Assembly (NCBI RefSeq): GCF_030169785.1
Contig: NZ_CP125854.1
Span: 2,666,001 to 2,730,000 of the forward strand
Origin: Bdellovibrio sp. 22V
GTDB lineage: Bacteria > Bdellovibrionota > Bdellovibrionia > Bdellovibrionales > Bdellovibrionaceae
Direction: 5' to 3'
DNA length: 64,000 nt
Shown here: in pieces, positions 1 to 9,214 of the stretch
Layout: each line of letters opens with the position of its first letter
How positions within the stretch are numbered: position 1 is the stretch's first letter
Notes under the pieces: model-generated
Database searches by the model: none
Told to the model about the DNA's origin: nothing
Seen by the model: only the letters and a program-made list of their open reading frames with translations
Translations under genes and position numbers: made by a program

Positions 1-139
1 AATCGTTTGCGCCGGATTTTTGGATAAAAATTCGGGAACCCAAGTTTTACTCCCCAAGTCGAGTCCGCTCTTTTTTCTCCTACTCTCTTTGGTAATTTCT
101 TATCTAAAATGGCACATGCGATTTTACAAAGGAGAAAAA

Positions 140-733
140 ATGATGAAATCGGTTCTCGCAGCTTTGGTAGTTTTGTTTGGTGTACATGCTTTCGCCGCAG
201 ACGTTTACAAAGTCGACGCAAAAGCCTCTACAGTTGCTTGGAAAGGCATGAAAAAAATGGGCAGCTCTCACAATGGTGGAATCGCTGTCAAAGAAGGCCA
301 AGTTCAAGTAGATAAAAAAGGTCAGATCACGGGTGGTCTTATCACAATTGATATGGCATCAATCACAAATAACGATCTTAAAGACAGCCCTGATTATCAG
401 AAAAAACTTATCGGTCACCTTTCCAATGAAGACTTCTTCAACGTCACAAAATTCCCTACATCTTCTTTCAAGCTTTTGAGCGTCACGCCAAAATCAAAAG
501 ACGAAGTTTTGGTTAAAGGTGAATTCACAATGATCGGAAAAACAAATCCAATCGAATTCCCTGCAAAAGTAACTTTGGATAAAGGTGTTATGACCGGCGA
601 AGCTTTGGTAAAAATCGACCGCACAAAATGGGGTCTTAAATACGGCTCTGGCAACTTCTTCAAAGAACTTGCGGCTGACAAAATCATCGCTGACGAATTC
701 GAACTCAATTTGAAACTTGTTGCGAAAAAATAA
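140..733 (+). CDS. YceI family periplasmic protein
   Basis: A 197-residue exported protein of the YceI family, whose members form a lipocalin-like beta barrel that binds long isoprenoid or amphiphilic lipids in the periplasm. The N-terminus is a signal peptide with a likely cut after AFA (about residue 19). The body starts with the family's YKVDAKASTVAWKG strand and holds SFKL and TMIGKTNPIEF strands. The start at 140 is chosen because AAAGGAG lies just upstream; the reading frame stays open to base 20, but that extension has no ribosome site and would bury the signal peptide. A terminator follows at 761. A second YceI gene lies at 26426. The ligand is unknown. Confidence 0.9.
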   Translation: MMKSVLAALVVLFGVHAFAADVYKVDAKASTVAWKGMKKMGSSHNGGIAVKEGQVQVDKKGQITGGLITIDMASITNNDLKDSPDYQKKLIGHLSNEDFFNVTKFPTSSFKLLSVTPKSKDEVLVKGEFTMIGKTNPIEFPAKVTLDKGVMTGEALVKIDRTKWGLKYGSGNFFKELAADKIIADEFELNLKLVAKK

Positions 734-795
734 TTTCATTCGTTAATGAAATTCACAAAAGGCGTTGGTGCTTCCAGCGCCTTTTTTGTTTTTAC
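733..795 (+). terminator. hairpin pair with T-run after the YceI gene
   Basis: Two hairpins lie in tandem. The first is the palindrome TTTCATT/AATGAAA directly at the stop codon. The second, about 761-781, pairs GGCGTTGG with CCAGCGCC (one G-T wobble) and is followed by a T6GT5 run. This is a standard intrinsic terminator for the gene ending at 733. Confidence 0.8.
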
Positions 796-869
796 CGCGA
801 ACAACAGGTAACATTCATCATTGCGAGTATAAAACTAGGCACCAGCATTTCGGCAGAGTATGAAAAAGT

Positions 870-2387
870 ATGGGCCGAATATTTGTTGTTCTTCTTAGCT
901 TTCTTTTTGCAAAGTCACTATGGGCCTCAGATGTCTATAATACGTTCTATGGCGCTATCTCTGGCAAGAATACAGCTTACGACACTGAACTCTTCTTAGG
1001 TATTCCTTACGCTCAACCGCCCGTTGATAAACTCCGTTGGAAGGCGCCGCGCCTTCCGCGTCCGTGGAACCAGATCCTGAATGCGACGACACTTCCTCCA
1101 GCTTGCCCGCAACTTGGGAACTTTTTCGCGCGTGTGCCGAGTGATCAATTCGGTCTTCCTGTCGGTAATGAAGATTGTCTTTATTTGAATATCTGGAAGC
1201 CTCGGAAAATTTCCGAAAAACTCCCCGTCGTTTTTTGGATTCATGGAGGTTCGAACTTTAAAGGCACCGCGAAGGACCCGATGTACGATGGTGCATTTCT
1301 CGCAGCACATGCCAATGTGGTCTTCGTCAGTATTAATTATCGCATTGGATTATTGGGCGCATTTCAACACAAAATTCTTAGCGGAAATACTTTGGATCGC
1401 ACTGGCAATTATACGACATTGGATCTTATTGCGGGTTTAAAATGGGTCCGTCAAAACATCGCTGTCTTTGGCGGCGATCCCGAAAATATAACGATTATGG
1501 GTCAGTCGGCCGGCTGCATGAACGTGTGGGGTCTTCTGCAAAGTCCTCTCGCACTAGGTCTTTATGCTAAGGCTGTTTGTTCATCTGGAATGCCCAACGC
1601 TTATCCTCAAGCCATGGCGGAAAAGCGCTCCCAAAATTTTATTGAAAAATTAATTGTGAATGCCGGCTATGCCAAAGACAAAGAGACGGCAGCCCTGTTT
1701 TTAGAAAAGAAAAGTTCTGCTTGGCTTAAAAAATTTCTTTATTCGCTTTCAAGTGACGACCTCGCGCGAGCTTACACTTATACGGTCCCCCTTCAACACA
1801 TCATTGATGGCACCGTGTTTCCCCACGGCCTTGTCGGAACGACTTTAGGAGATTACAACAAAGTACCTATGATCGTGGGTTCAACTCTTGATGATGGAAG
1901 TTATCTTGTCGGCGGATTCTATTTTAAACCCGATGCTCAAACCCTTTGGCGCTGGATTCAATCTCCGCCCGATTCTCTTTCCACCGGGGACTTTGTAGAG
2001 GATATTGACAAGTTTCAATCCAGCAGCGCTGCAGCCAGCGCCTCCATCCATCTAACTCTTAACAATATTTACCGGCTTTTGCAGATACATCAAGAGCACG
2101 TGTACCACTACATCTTTAAGTGGAAGGAAACGCCTTCTCCTTGGAAAGAAATTTTTGGAGCCGTTCACGGCATGGATACCATGTTTTATTTCGGGAACTT
2201 TATCAGCAATCAGGATAACTTTGGCAGGTTCGCATGGACCTCGCAAAACAAAATGTCCCGCGAACGTCTGAGGAAAAAAATGATGCTCTATTTTAAAGGC
2301 TTTTTCTGGAAGAGCGATCCCAATGCATTTTTAGGACCGGCGGATAAAAGGTGGGAGAGCAAAATAAGTTTTGATTCCCACCTCTGA
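870..2387 (+). CDS. secreted type B carboxylesterase
   Basis: A 505-residue esterase/lipase of the carboxylesterase type B (cholinesterase-like) alpha/beta-hydrolase family, which hydrolyses carboxylic esters. A signal peptide (residues 1-19, ending SLWA) sends it out of the cytoplasm. The nucleophile elbow GQSAG places the catalytic serine at residue 213. The oxyanion-hole segment WIHGGSNF lies about 90 residues before it. The late VHGMD motif probably carries the catalytic histidine, and the family signature EDCLYLNIW is present. Length matches the family. The ribosome site is weak, so the start is less sure than the gene. It converges on the lipoprotein gene at 2390 with two bases between. 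A role in degrading prey lipids or esters is inference. Confidence 0.9.
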   Translation: MGRIFVVLLSFLFAKSLWASDVYNTFYGAISGKNTAYDTELFLGIPYAQPPVDKLRWKAPRLPRPWNQILNATTLPPACPQLGNFFARVPSDQFGLPVGNEDCLYLNIWKPRKISEKLPVVFWIHGGSNFKGTAKDPMYDGAFLAAHANVVFVSINYRIGLLGAFQHKILSGNTLDRTGNYTTLDLIAGLKWVRQNIAVFGGDPENITIMGQSAGCMNVWGLLQSPLALGLYAKAVCSSGMPNAYPQAMAEKRSQNFIEKLIVNAGYAKDKETAALFLEKKSSAWLKKFLYSLSSDDLARAYTYTVPLQHIIDGTVFPHGLVGTTLGDYNKVPMIVGSTLDDGSYLVGGFYFKPDAQTLWRWIQSPPDSLSTGDFVEDIDKFQSSSAAASASIHLTLNNIYRLLQIHQEHVYHYIFKWKETPSPWKEIFGAVHGMDTMFYFGNFISNQDNFGRFAWTSQNKMSRERLRKKMMLYFKGFFWKSDPNAFLGPADKRWESKISFDSHL

Positions 2388-2389
2388 TA

Positions 2390-2956
2390 CTAATCTTGGG
2401 CTTCGGAACTTTTTGCTTTTCTTTTCTGTGTTGCAAGTTCCATTTCACAGACTTTGACTTTGGTTTCATACTCGTCTTGGCGTTTTTCAAGAACCTTTTT
2501 ATATTCTCTGTATCTCGCCATACGATCTTTTAAATATTCTTCAGACACGCCAACAATGCGTTTTTTATCTTCAACACCTACGGAGGAATAGTCTTCTTCC
2601 GGCGTGACGTATTCACGCGCTTCGGTCCAGCGTACTTTGCCATCCCCATTATTGCCGGCATCACCTAACTGCACTCTGCAATCACGCAAAACACCGTACA
2701 AACCTCTGTTATCTAAATAACGGGGGCCGCCCAATACGCGCGCTTCCAGATCATAGACATCCAATTCAAGGCGACGAAGCTCCTCATTCATTGCAACTTT
2801 TCGCTGGTAAACCATGTCACCGTCCTTCACACCAATGACAGAGTCACCTCTTACAGGAGCTGACATATCTACATTTGTATCGACATCTTTCGCTTTGTGT
2901 TTTGATGAACAGGCTACAAATAGCAAACTCACTATAATCAATGAAATAAAGCGCAT
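2390..2956 (-). CDS. lipoprotein of unknown function
   Basis: A 188-residue predicted lipoprotein. The signal peptide MRFISLIIVSLLFVAC ends in a lipobox with the lipidated cysteine at residue 16. The mature part is charged. Its middle contains regularly spaced hydrophobics with LRRLELDVYDLEARV, and the C-terminal third (about 135-185) is lysine/arginine/glutamate-rich and probably a long helix. I recognise no family. It is transcribed away from the OmpA-like gene at 3141; the 184-base gap between them must hold both promoters. Confidence 0.75.
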   Translation of the reverse strand: MRFISLIIVSLLFVACSSKHKAKDVDTNVDMSAPVRGDSVIGVKDGDMVYQRKVAMNEELRRLELDVYDLEARVLGGPRYLDNRGLYGVLRDCRVQLGDAGNNGDGKVRWTEAREYVTPEEDYSSVGVEDKKRIVGVSEEYLKDRMARYREYKKVLEKRQDEYETKVKVCEMELATQKRKAKSSEAQD

Positions 2957-3140
2957 AGATTTCTCCTTTCCAGTGACATTAGCAACAGGTCTTGCCTATT
3001 GCATCTTCGTAATTCATAAACCGTACCTTTTGCCCAGGAAAAGCCATTTATTCCGACAAAGCCACATTCTTTGGCCCCGCAAAAAATTGAAATATTTGGC
3101 CACAGGACAATACTGAAGGCGTCCAGAAAAGGAGACTGCC

Positions 3141-4223
3141 ATGAAAACAATAATTCTCACCACACTATTAGTTGTCGGTTTCTTTGCACAGGCAAATCAG
3201 GAGGAGGCAACAACGAGCGCCCTCGAATTTACTAGAGAAGAAGCAGCGAGCGCTCCCCGTGGCCTCCTACCTTTTATCGGTCTTGGCGGTGGTTACACCG
3301 GATATGACACCGATGGCGATGTGGAAGGAACACCAGCAACACTTAAATTATTAGGTTCTTATTACTTCGACAACCCGACAGTGATCGACGTAGGTTACGG
3401 TATTAACTACCAAAACTATACGCAACTCGATGACTCCGACACCGACGGAGCTCTAGAGATTGCAGCTCGTTACCGTTGGGCCAATAGATGGCAAGCCGGC
3501 GTTGTTGCCAACCAATTCTTTGATCAAGGCCCTAACTATACTGCCGATCAAGCGGATGCTCAGTTCGTAGGTTTGCAAGTCCTTAGAGATTTCAACTTAT
3601 CTCCCGCATGGTTAGCTCGTCTTGGTGCTCGTGCCATGGCCCTTACTAACAATACGGACGGTCAAGTGTATCAATACCTTATCGACTTACAAATCGGTTG
3701 GAATCCTCAAGCTTACAGAACGACAGTAGCTTCTGAAAATCCCGTAGCCGAAGAAGAAGAAGTTGTCGCTGTCGAAGAATTCACTGAAGTAGAACCCGCT
3801 CGACCTGTTGCTGAAACAGCTCCCGGCTCCGCTCTTCAAGAAGTGAATTACGGTATGATTGCCGGCACTAGTGCGAACATCCAGTTCCAAACTGCAAAAT
3901 CAAATATCAGCTCTCAAGACCAGCAAAAAATTTCTCGAGTAGCTCAAGCATTAAGTGAAAACCCTGATCTTGTAGAAAGAGTTGAAATTCACGGATATGC
4001 CGACTCCACTGGTAGTGCTGACTTCAATCAACAACTTTCTCAACAAAGAGCTGAAAGCGTTGCTTCCATCTTAGAAAAAAATGGTGTTAACAACGTCGTC
4101 GCTGTCGGTAAAGGAACATCCGATACCACTGGCATGGCCTCGGGTGACCGCCGTGCTGAACTTGTCTTTGTCGGAGTTAAAGATGAAGAGAAGTTGCGTG
4201 AGGTTCTTTCAGAAATTGAATAG
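3141..4223 (+). CDS. OmpA family outer-membrane protein
   Basis: A 360-residue protein with a signal peptide (cut near residue 19), an N-terminal domain of about 165 residues that looks like an eight-strand beta barrel (repeated aromatic/glycine strands, for example FIGLGGGYTGYD and LKLLGSYYFDNP), an acidic linker rich in E, V and P (about 195-230), and a C-terminal OmpA/MotB peptidoglycan-binding domain. That last domain carries NIQFQTAKSNIS, EIHGYADSTGS and QRAESVASIL, the residues that grip diaminopimelate in the family. It would tether the outer membrane to the wall. AAAAGGAG stands seven bases before the ATG. A terminator follows at 4241. Confidence 0.9.
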   Translation: MKTIILTTLLVVGFFAQANQEEATTSALEFTREEAASAPRGLLPFIGLGGGYTGYDTDGDVEGTPATLKLLGSYYFDNPTVIDVGYGINYQNYTQLDDSDTDGALEIAARYRWANRWQAGVVANQFFDQGPNYTADQADAQFVGLQVLRDFNLSPAWLARLGARAMALTNNTDGQVYQYLIDLQIGWNPQAYRTTVASENPVAEEEEVVAVEEFTEVEPARPVAETAPGSALQEVNYGMIAGTSANIQFQTAKSNISSQDQQKISRVAQALSENPDLVERVEIHGYADSTGSADFNQQLSQQRAESVASILEKNGVNNVVAVGKGTSDTTGMASGDRRAELVFVGVKDEEKLREVLSEIE

Positions 4224-4240
4224 TGATAAATATTTAGTTG

Positions 4241-4274
4241 GGCGCTAGGCAAAAGCTTAGCGCCTTTTTATTTT
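4241..4274 (+). terminator. intrinsic terminator after the OmpA-like gene
   Basis: GGCGCTA pairs perfectly with TAGCGCC across a ten-base loop (4241-4264) and is followed by T5AT4. The T-run is only on the plus side, so it serves the OmpA-like gene and not the opposing peptidase gene. Confidence 0.85.
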
Positions 4275-4283
4275 GACCTGTGT

Positions 4284-4904
4284 CTATTTTTTCTTCGAGG
4301 ACAGCTGCAGAATTTGAGACAGAGTCTCTTGCATGACCGCCAGCTCCATCGTTGGCATACCGGGCTTATTAACGGCTTGTTCCGGCAAATAAGGAACATG
4401 AATAAAGCACGCCTGCATGGATACGTGTTTTTTATAAATAGCCTGAAGAGTTTTATAATAGACGTGGTTACAAACATATCCGCCGGCGCTCAGAGATATC
4501 TCCACAGGCAGATTTCTTTGCGTAAGATGCTCTTTCCATTCCGTGAGCGGTAACGACGAAAACAAAGCGGTTGCCGCTGCCTCTTGCGAATCTATTTTAC
4601 CTTGCTTAGGCGTGATACCATCTTCGTCTGGCTTTTCAGTTTCGATCCAATTTAAGGCGACTCTTTCAAGCGAAATCTTGGTTCTTCCTCCTGCCTGCCC
4701 TAGCATCAACACGATGTCGACGCTGCTTTCAGCAAGTTTGTTTTCAAGCTCCACAGAGGCATTGGCAAATGACACCGGCAACAACAAAGTCTGGACAGGA
4801 TATGAAACGGCAAAATCCTTCTTGATCCACTCAAGAAGGATTTCACTAGGATTTATTCTTTCTCCAAGGAACGGACGAAAACCCGTTACCAGAATCCTAT
4901 TCAA
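4284..4904 (-). CDS. pcp: pyroglutamyl-peptidase I (cysteine peptidase C15)
   Basis: A 206-residue cytoplasmic enzyme that removes N-terminal pyroglutamate from peptides. The fold begins with ILVTGFRPFLGERINPS, the family's N-terminal signature. The catalytic cysteine is residue 145 in GGYVCNHVYY, the glutamate lies in SLERVALNW, and the histidine lies in FIHVPYLPEQ near residue 168. Length is typical. The start codon is TTG, with GTGGAG upstream, and overlaps the stop of the upstream hydrolase gene by eight bases, so the two are probably translationally coupled. Pyroglutamyl peptidase would fit a cell that consumes prey peptides, but that is inference. Confidence 0.9.
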   Translation of the reverse strand: MNRILVTGFRPFLGERINPSEILLEWIKKDFAVSYPVQTLLLPVSFANASVELENKLAESSVDIVLMLGQAGGRTKISLERVALNWIETEKPDEDGITPKQGKIDSQEAAATALFSSLPLTEWKEHLTQRNLPVEISLSAGGYVCNHVYYKTLQAIYKKHVSMQACFIHVPYLPEQAVNKPGMPTMELAVMQETLSQILQLSSKKK

Positions 4905-6624
4905 AATTATTTCTCCACGTCATAAAGAATTCATTCTTATTCGTACCGTTCAATGGACCGCCTTGCACTCTGAATTCCACCTTCGTGTTAAATTCACGCG
5001 TCAAAGCTTGGGCTTCGGCGTCAGTGCGAGGCACACGTGCACCCATAGCTTTAAGGGATGACAGCGGTACCCAATATTCTTTTTTCGTCGTACATGAAGG
5101 ATTGGCGGACCAGGGTCCTTCTTCAAAACACTTGTCGTGAGCTCGCCAATTGAACAACCGGAAAGTAACTTTAGCCTGCTCTGATTGAGAATAGAAATTC
5201 CACGTTTGACCAATATGCTCAAACTGAGCACCCATCTTTTTAAATCCCAATGTCCAAGGGAGCTGTTGCTTCGTATTATACTCGTCTACAAACTCCGGAC
5301 TGTGATTCAAAACGAAAGTGCGCAATACAGCACCCGCCGCTTGGGCACCGTAAGCAGAAGAAAAGGCGCAGTGGTTACCGTATGTTAAATTCAAAACACC
5401 TACGTGCGGAGAGTTTTGATAGAAATCGTCATTTTCCATCACATAAGCATTAATCTTATTATTTACCACCATATCGTCTTTAGAAGCCCACACCAGCAAA
5501 GGCGTTTTTACTTCTTCTTTCCAATTCCAAAAGTTATTACTTTTAAAATAAGACTGCGGCGTGCTTGCAATACCTCGGCGTTGTAAAGAGGAAGACGCCA
5601 GCTCGCCAATATAATCGGCCATTGCATGACGGCTGCCAGGAATCTTGCTGTCGACAACAAGATCAGGAACATCCGTGATGTATTGACGAGCTTCCCTGAA
5701 ATGATCGCGCGTCATGCTGGCGAATATGCGCCCCACAATTTGGCTGCCATAAAGTTTATCCAATGTCGGTCTTAAACTGATCACAGGACAAATCGCCGTC
5801 ACAGAGTTATATACTTTACGGCCGTTTGAAAGCAGATACTTATCGTTGAATGCCGCGCCCATCACCGCCGCGTTTCCGCCTAAACTGATACCCATAAAAT
5901 GAACACTCGAAATACGATCGCGATGCTCCCATTTCTCTTGCATCCATTTCCCGATTTCGATGGCTTCATACCCCTCAGACCAACCGCCCAATGTGACCGT
6001 CTTATTCAGATAAATGTAATCCATGCCCGTTTGATTCGCGAGCAAGAGCACATTAAATGGACTTTGATCAAAAAGATGCATCATATAGCTCTTCATCGAA
6101 GCCGTCGGACCTGCCGAGCAGAAAACGCCACACTTCACGATCACCAAAGGGCGTGGGCGCGGATCCTGCTTCAAAGCCAAAATCCCAGGAATGCGCGTTC
6201 CATTAGGAAGCTTCACAAGAAATTCTTTGATTTGCGGATGCGAAAGAAAAGGATACTGATATTTTGAAAACTTAAGAAGTCCCAAGATACCGGTTGTTGA
6301 GTTCTTCGTTAACTCACTTCCGCACTTCTTAAAATAGCTCTTAGCGGTTTTATAATACTGAGCCGTTGAAAGTTTTTTACCGACAACGCTATCTTCAAAA
6401 CGGCGCGGATCACACTCTGGACTCATGTCCTTAGAGCTGAGACCATCTGGCACTTCCTCAAAGAAGCCCAGGTTTTTTGGTTGGTCTACACCCGCCTCTT
6501 TCGCCATTTCTTCGTAGAACTTGGACTCAAGATCTTGGTTGGGTGATACGCCCAGTGTTTGCGCTTGCACTACATTTACGAACAAAAAAGAACCGACAAA
6601 CATACTGAAAGTCTGAAACGTCAT
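4897..6624 (-). CDS. exported alpha/beta-hydrolase
   Basis: A 575-residue protein with a signal peptide (cut near AQA, residues 20-22). A central alpha/beta-hydrolase domain runs from about residue 140 to 430. The nucleophile elbow GISLGG puts the serine at residue 247, and a late LTYGNHCAF segment may hold the catalytic histidine. The N-terminal 130 residues and the C-terminal 140 (tryptophan-rich, with WNFYSQSEQAKVTFRLFNW) match nothing I know. It is first in a two-gene unit with pcp, overlapping its TTG start. The substrate is unknown; secretion and fold suggest an esterase or peptidase acting outside the cytoplasm. Confidence 0.8.
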   Translation of the reverse strand: MTFQTFSMFVGSFLFVNVVQAQTLGVSPNQDLESKFYEEMAKEAGVDQPKNLGFFEEVPDGLSSKDMSPECDPRRFEDSVVGKKLSTAQYYKTAKSYFKKCGSELTKNSTTGILGLLKFSKYQYPFLSHPQIKEFLVKLPNGTRIPGILALKQDPRPRPLVIVKCGVFCSAGPTASMKSYMMHLFDQSPFNVLLLANQTGMDYIYLNKTVTLGGWSEGYEAIEIGKWMQEKWEHRDRISSVHFMGISLGGNAAVMGAAFNDKYLLSNGRKVYNSVTAICPVISLRPTLDKLYGSQIVGRIFASMTRDHFREARQYITDVPDLVVDSKIPGSRHAMADYIGELASSSLQRRGIASTPQSYFKSNNFWNWKEEVKTPLLVWASKDDMVVNNKINAYVMENDDFYQNSPHVGVLNLTYGNHCAFSSAYGAQAAGAVLRTFVLNHSPEFVDEYNTKQQLPWTLGFKKMGAQFEHIGQTWNFYSQSEQAKVTFRLFNWRAHDKCFEEGPWSANPSCTTKKEYWVPLSSLKAMGARVPRTDAEAQALTREFNTKVEFRVQGGPLNGTNKNEFFMTWRNNFE

Positions 6625-6802
6625 TGCTGTTACCTCACGTACTTCATGAGGTCTATCGGACTAAATGTTAGGCTGGGTTTAGAAAAAACTCACTTTGTCT
6701 AATCCGTTTACAAATTCGGAAGACTTTCGGCGAGTCTGATTCACGATCTCAGAATGAGACAAATATTTCAAAGCTCCCCGTTGTAAGGAGCTGCTAAGAA
6801 TG

Positions 6803-6833
6803 AAAAATGCCGCAAAACTTTTGCGGCATTTTT
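6803..6833. terminator. bidirectional terminator
   Basis: A perfect inverted repeat, AAAAATGCCGCAAAA with its complement, flanked by an A-run on one side and a T-run on the other. It lies 12 bases past the stop of the minus-strand FliG-like gene and can terminate in both directions. Confidence 0.8.
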
Positions 6834-6844
6834 CGGAGTTTGTT

Positions 6845-7531
6845 CTAAGCGATTTTTTTAATTTGCGCGAGCTTATCTTTCAGCACGGAGTTTTCATGCT
6901 TCAAAGCATTTACCTCCGCAGCCAGTTGATTCATTTTGCGCTTTAAGAAATCAACTTCCTGCTGCGCGCCCGGATCCGTCGTTTCACCGATCGCATTTGG
7001 TCTCGGTTCTTTTTTCGTTACTTCGGAATCCATCACCGGTGGTGTGACGTAGCCACCGACACTTAACATCTCCTCGATGTTTTCAGGAACAAGCAACTCG
7101 GGATCGACCTTTTCCAGTTTCAATATACCTTGCGAAACAAAGCCGCGCACTTCCGAAAGAATTTTAGAAACGCACGTTCCCTTCTCCGCAGGAGTGGGAT
7201 TCGACTCTGCCATCAAATCCGTAATTTTCCTTTTCGAAATCGGCGGCAGACAGCTTAGCAATTGCTCCACCTGTTCCGGCGGATTTCCATGCAACGCATT
7301 TGAAAGAGTCAGCGGTTGCACTCGAGAGAATATCTCTACGAGGTACTGACTCTCCCACGAGTAAACCCGATTGATGGTAAGAATTCTTTTTCTTAAAGCC
7401 TCTTCCCATGCAGGACTTTCCCCTGCGATGAGACTTAAAAACTGCTCACGCTTCGCATTCGGTGATGTTTCCAAGAGTTGAAGAAGTTGAAAGAAGCCGC
7501 CCTTTTTTTTGTATCTGTCTAACATGCCCAT
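6845..7531 (-). CDS. FliG C-terminal-like protein with coiled-coil tail
   Basis: A 228-residue cytoplasmic protein. Residues about 15-140 resemble the armadillo-like middle/C-terminal region of the flagellar switch protein FliG. The stretch LVEIFSRVQPLTLSNALHG, then EQVEQLLSCLPPISKRK, then a helix ending in SKILSEVRGFVSQGIL, follows the FliG_C layout in which each motor subunit segment answers the stator. The last 40 residues form a heptad coiled coil (DFLKRKMNQLAAEVNALKHE). It is much shorter than FliG (about 330), lacks the N-terminal domain, and stands alone outside any flagellar operon. It may be a divergent scaffold. The FliG relation is by pattern only. Confidence 0.7.
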   Translation of the reverse strand: MGMLDRYKKKGGFFQLLQLLETSPNAKREQFLSLIAGESPAWEEALRKRILTINRVYSWESQYLVEIFSRVQPLTLSNALHGNPPEQVEQLLSCLPPISKRKITDLMAESNPTPAEKGTCVSKILSEVRGFVSQGILKLEKVDPELLVPENIEEMLSVGGYVTPPVMDSEVTKKEPRPNAIGETTDPGAQQEVDFLKRKMNQLAAEVNALKHENSVLKDKLAQIKKIA

Positions 7532-7742
7532 GGTGAACTTTATCGGAATCGACTTTCAGGACTAAAGGCGGAACGCGTTTTTTTTCACAAAACAAAAAAG
7601 ATTGATGTTGCTGTCCAAGAGTTCCACATTTTATTAAAGATTTTTTCGCGCACGTCTCACTTCGAGAAAACTTATCGTTACATTCCTCGAAAAGAAACAG
7701 TTTCGCCCTCGGAAACAGACCCTACCACGAGTTTAAATAAAA

Positions 7743-7773
7743 AAAGCAAGGTTGTTCAACAACCTTGCTTTGG
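7743..7773 (-). terminator. terminator of the vWA lipoprotein gene
   Basis: AAAGCAAGGTTGTT pairs with its complement through a minimal loop. Read on the minus strand it ends in a long T-run, about 25 bases after the stop of the gene at 7796. Confidence 0.8.
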
Positions 7774-7795
7774 TATTTTGATTTGTTGTGACTTC

Positions 7796-8929
7796 TTACT
7801 GAAGCGAATCACATTTATAAGAAAGACTGACGCTTGTCCCTGGATTCAAATATTGAGTGAACTTCAACGTCTTACCAGACACCGTGTAAGAGACAGGACT
7901 TCCTGAAACCGTCACGACAAGGTCTGTCGGATTAGAACAGTTCAACACGATATCTTTGATACGATCCGTGATTTGCGAACGGATTTGTCCAAGCTGGCTC
8001 GTATAGTCTGAAGAACAGATGTCTGCAGCATTACCCCAGCCTTGATTTGTGAAGGAAAGGTACACATGCCCTACACTTCCACTCACCAATCCCGTTGTTG
8101 GCCCATAACCATCCAACGTCTGACTGTTTTGCTGATTCAAACAAGTTTGGTCTTTAACCACGATTGCATGCACGCTCAATGAGTTGAATTTATCCTCACC
8201 AAGTTTGCTCTTAATATTAGAAACCAAATAAGCGGGCTGATCCATTTGATCAAGAAGGTAGCCTTGATTTGCGTAAAGACCGCTTCTTTCATCCTCGTCC
8301 GCCAAGAAGATCACCGCCAAGTGAGCGTCGTTACGGATAAAATTCGAGGGGTTGCTGTTCACAACCATATTCGCAGCATAAACACCACGCTCGTCGCCCG
8401 AAGGACAGTTTTGAGCATACTGCTGTTGATATGCCGTTGAATTGATGGAGCTTGTGTTGCCTCCATTATTACGAATCCAGTTTGCAATAAACTTTTCACA
8501 AGACAAAGTTTCCGGTCTCTGAATAGTTTGATTGAACAAAGTGTATCTGTCCGTGTTGTTTGGCGTGATGAAGGGCGTTCCCTCTTTAAAATAAATAAGG
8601 TTGCCACCGCGTGAGCCTGAAACATCCGTCGTCGTCATCGCGATACGATAGTCGATCTTGCGACTGTCCAATTCAGAGATAAAATTCGCGAATCGAGGTG
8701 CCAAGCGCGCTTGTTCAAAAGACATCGATGCCGAGTTATCGTTGACGATAAGGATATCGACCTTCCCATAACCCGCCGTCGCGGAATAATTGAACGAGTA
8801 CTTACCGTTCTGTACCACGCAGCCCGAGTCTTTACATTTACTGTCGTCCAAAGAGAACTTCACAGGGGAACATCCCACGTAAAGTCCTACCAAAAAGGAC
8901 AATGCTGCTAGTCTTGTGAGTGTATTCAT
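7796..8929 (-). CDS. vWA-domain lipoprotein
   Basis: A 377-residue predicted lipoprotein. The signal peptide MNTLTRLAALSFLVGLYVGC ends with the lipid-carrying cysteine at residue 20. A von Willebrand factor A-like domain follows: VDILIVNDNSASM carries the metal-site pattern DxSxS at Asp64, Ser66 and Ser68, and further strands run to VIFLADEDERSG. The C-terminal 80 residues (SGSPVSYTVSGKTLKF) look like a beta-sandwich. The frame is open 29 codons upstream, but GAGAGG stands right before the ATG at 8929, so that start is used. vWA lipoproteins usually bind protein partners at the envelope; the partner here is unknown. Confidence 0.8.
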   Translation of the reverse strand: MNTLTRLAALSFLVGLYVGCSPVKFSLDDSKCKDSGCVVQNGKYSFNYSATAGYGKVDILIVNDNSASMSFEQARLAPRFANFISELDSRKIDYRIAMTTTDVSGSRGGNLIYFKEGTPFITPNNTDRYTLFNQTIQRPETLSCEKFIANWIRNNGGNTSSINSTAYQQQYAQNCPSGDERGVYAANMVVNSNPSNFIRNDAHLAVIFLADEDERSGLYANQGYLLDQMDQPAYLVSNIKSKLGEDKFNSLSVHAIVVKDQTCLNQQNSQTLDGYGPTTGLVSGSVGHVYLSFTNQGWGNAADICSSDYTSQLGQIRSQITDRIKDIVLNCSNPTDLVVTVSGSPVSYTVSGKTLKFTQYLNPGTSVSLSYKCDSLQ

Positions 8930-9214
8930 AGACACCTCTCTCACTTCTTTACTTCCAAGCTCAGTGCCAGAATCCTTGGCACACTCTAAGTCCTTGTTTT
9001 CATAAGGAATTGGCACCCTCGCCCCTGTCTCTGTCTGAGCCGTAAGGTTGTCGATCTCTTTGACAAGAGCCCCTCAAAGACACTTTTTTATGTGGAATTT
9101 CAGAGGTTTACGACTTTTTAGGGAACCTGGCCGGAAGGAGCGATTTTGGTCTCCCAGAGGAAAGCCTTTGAGGCTCCTTTATTTCTTTCCAATAATAACT
9201 AAGCGAGGTGAGAA

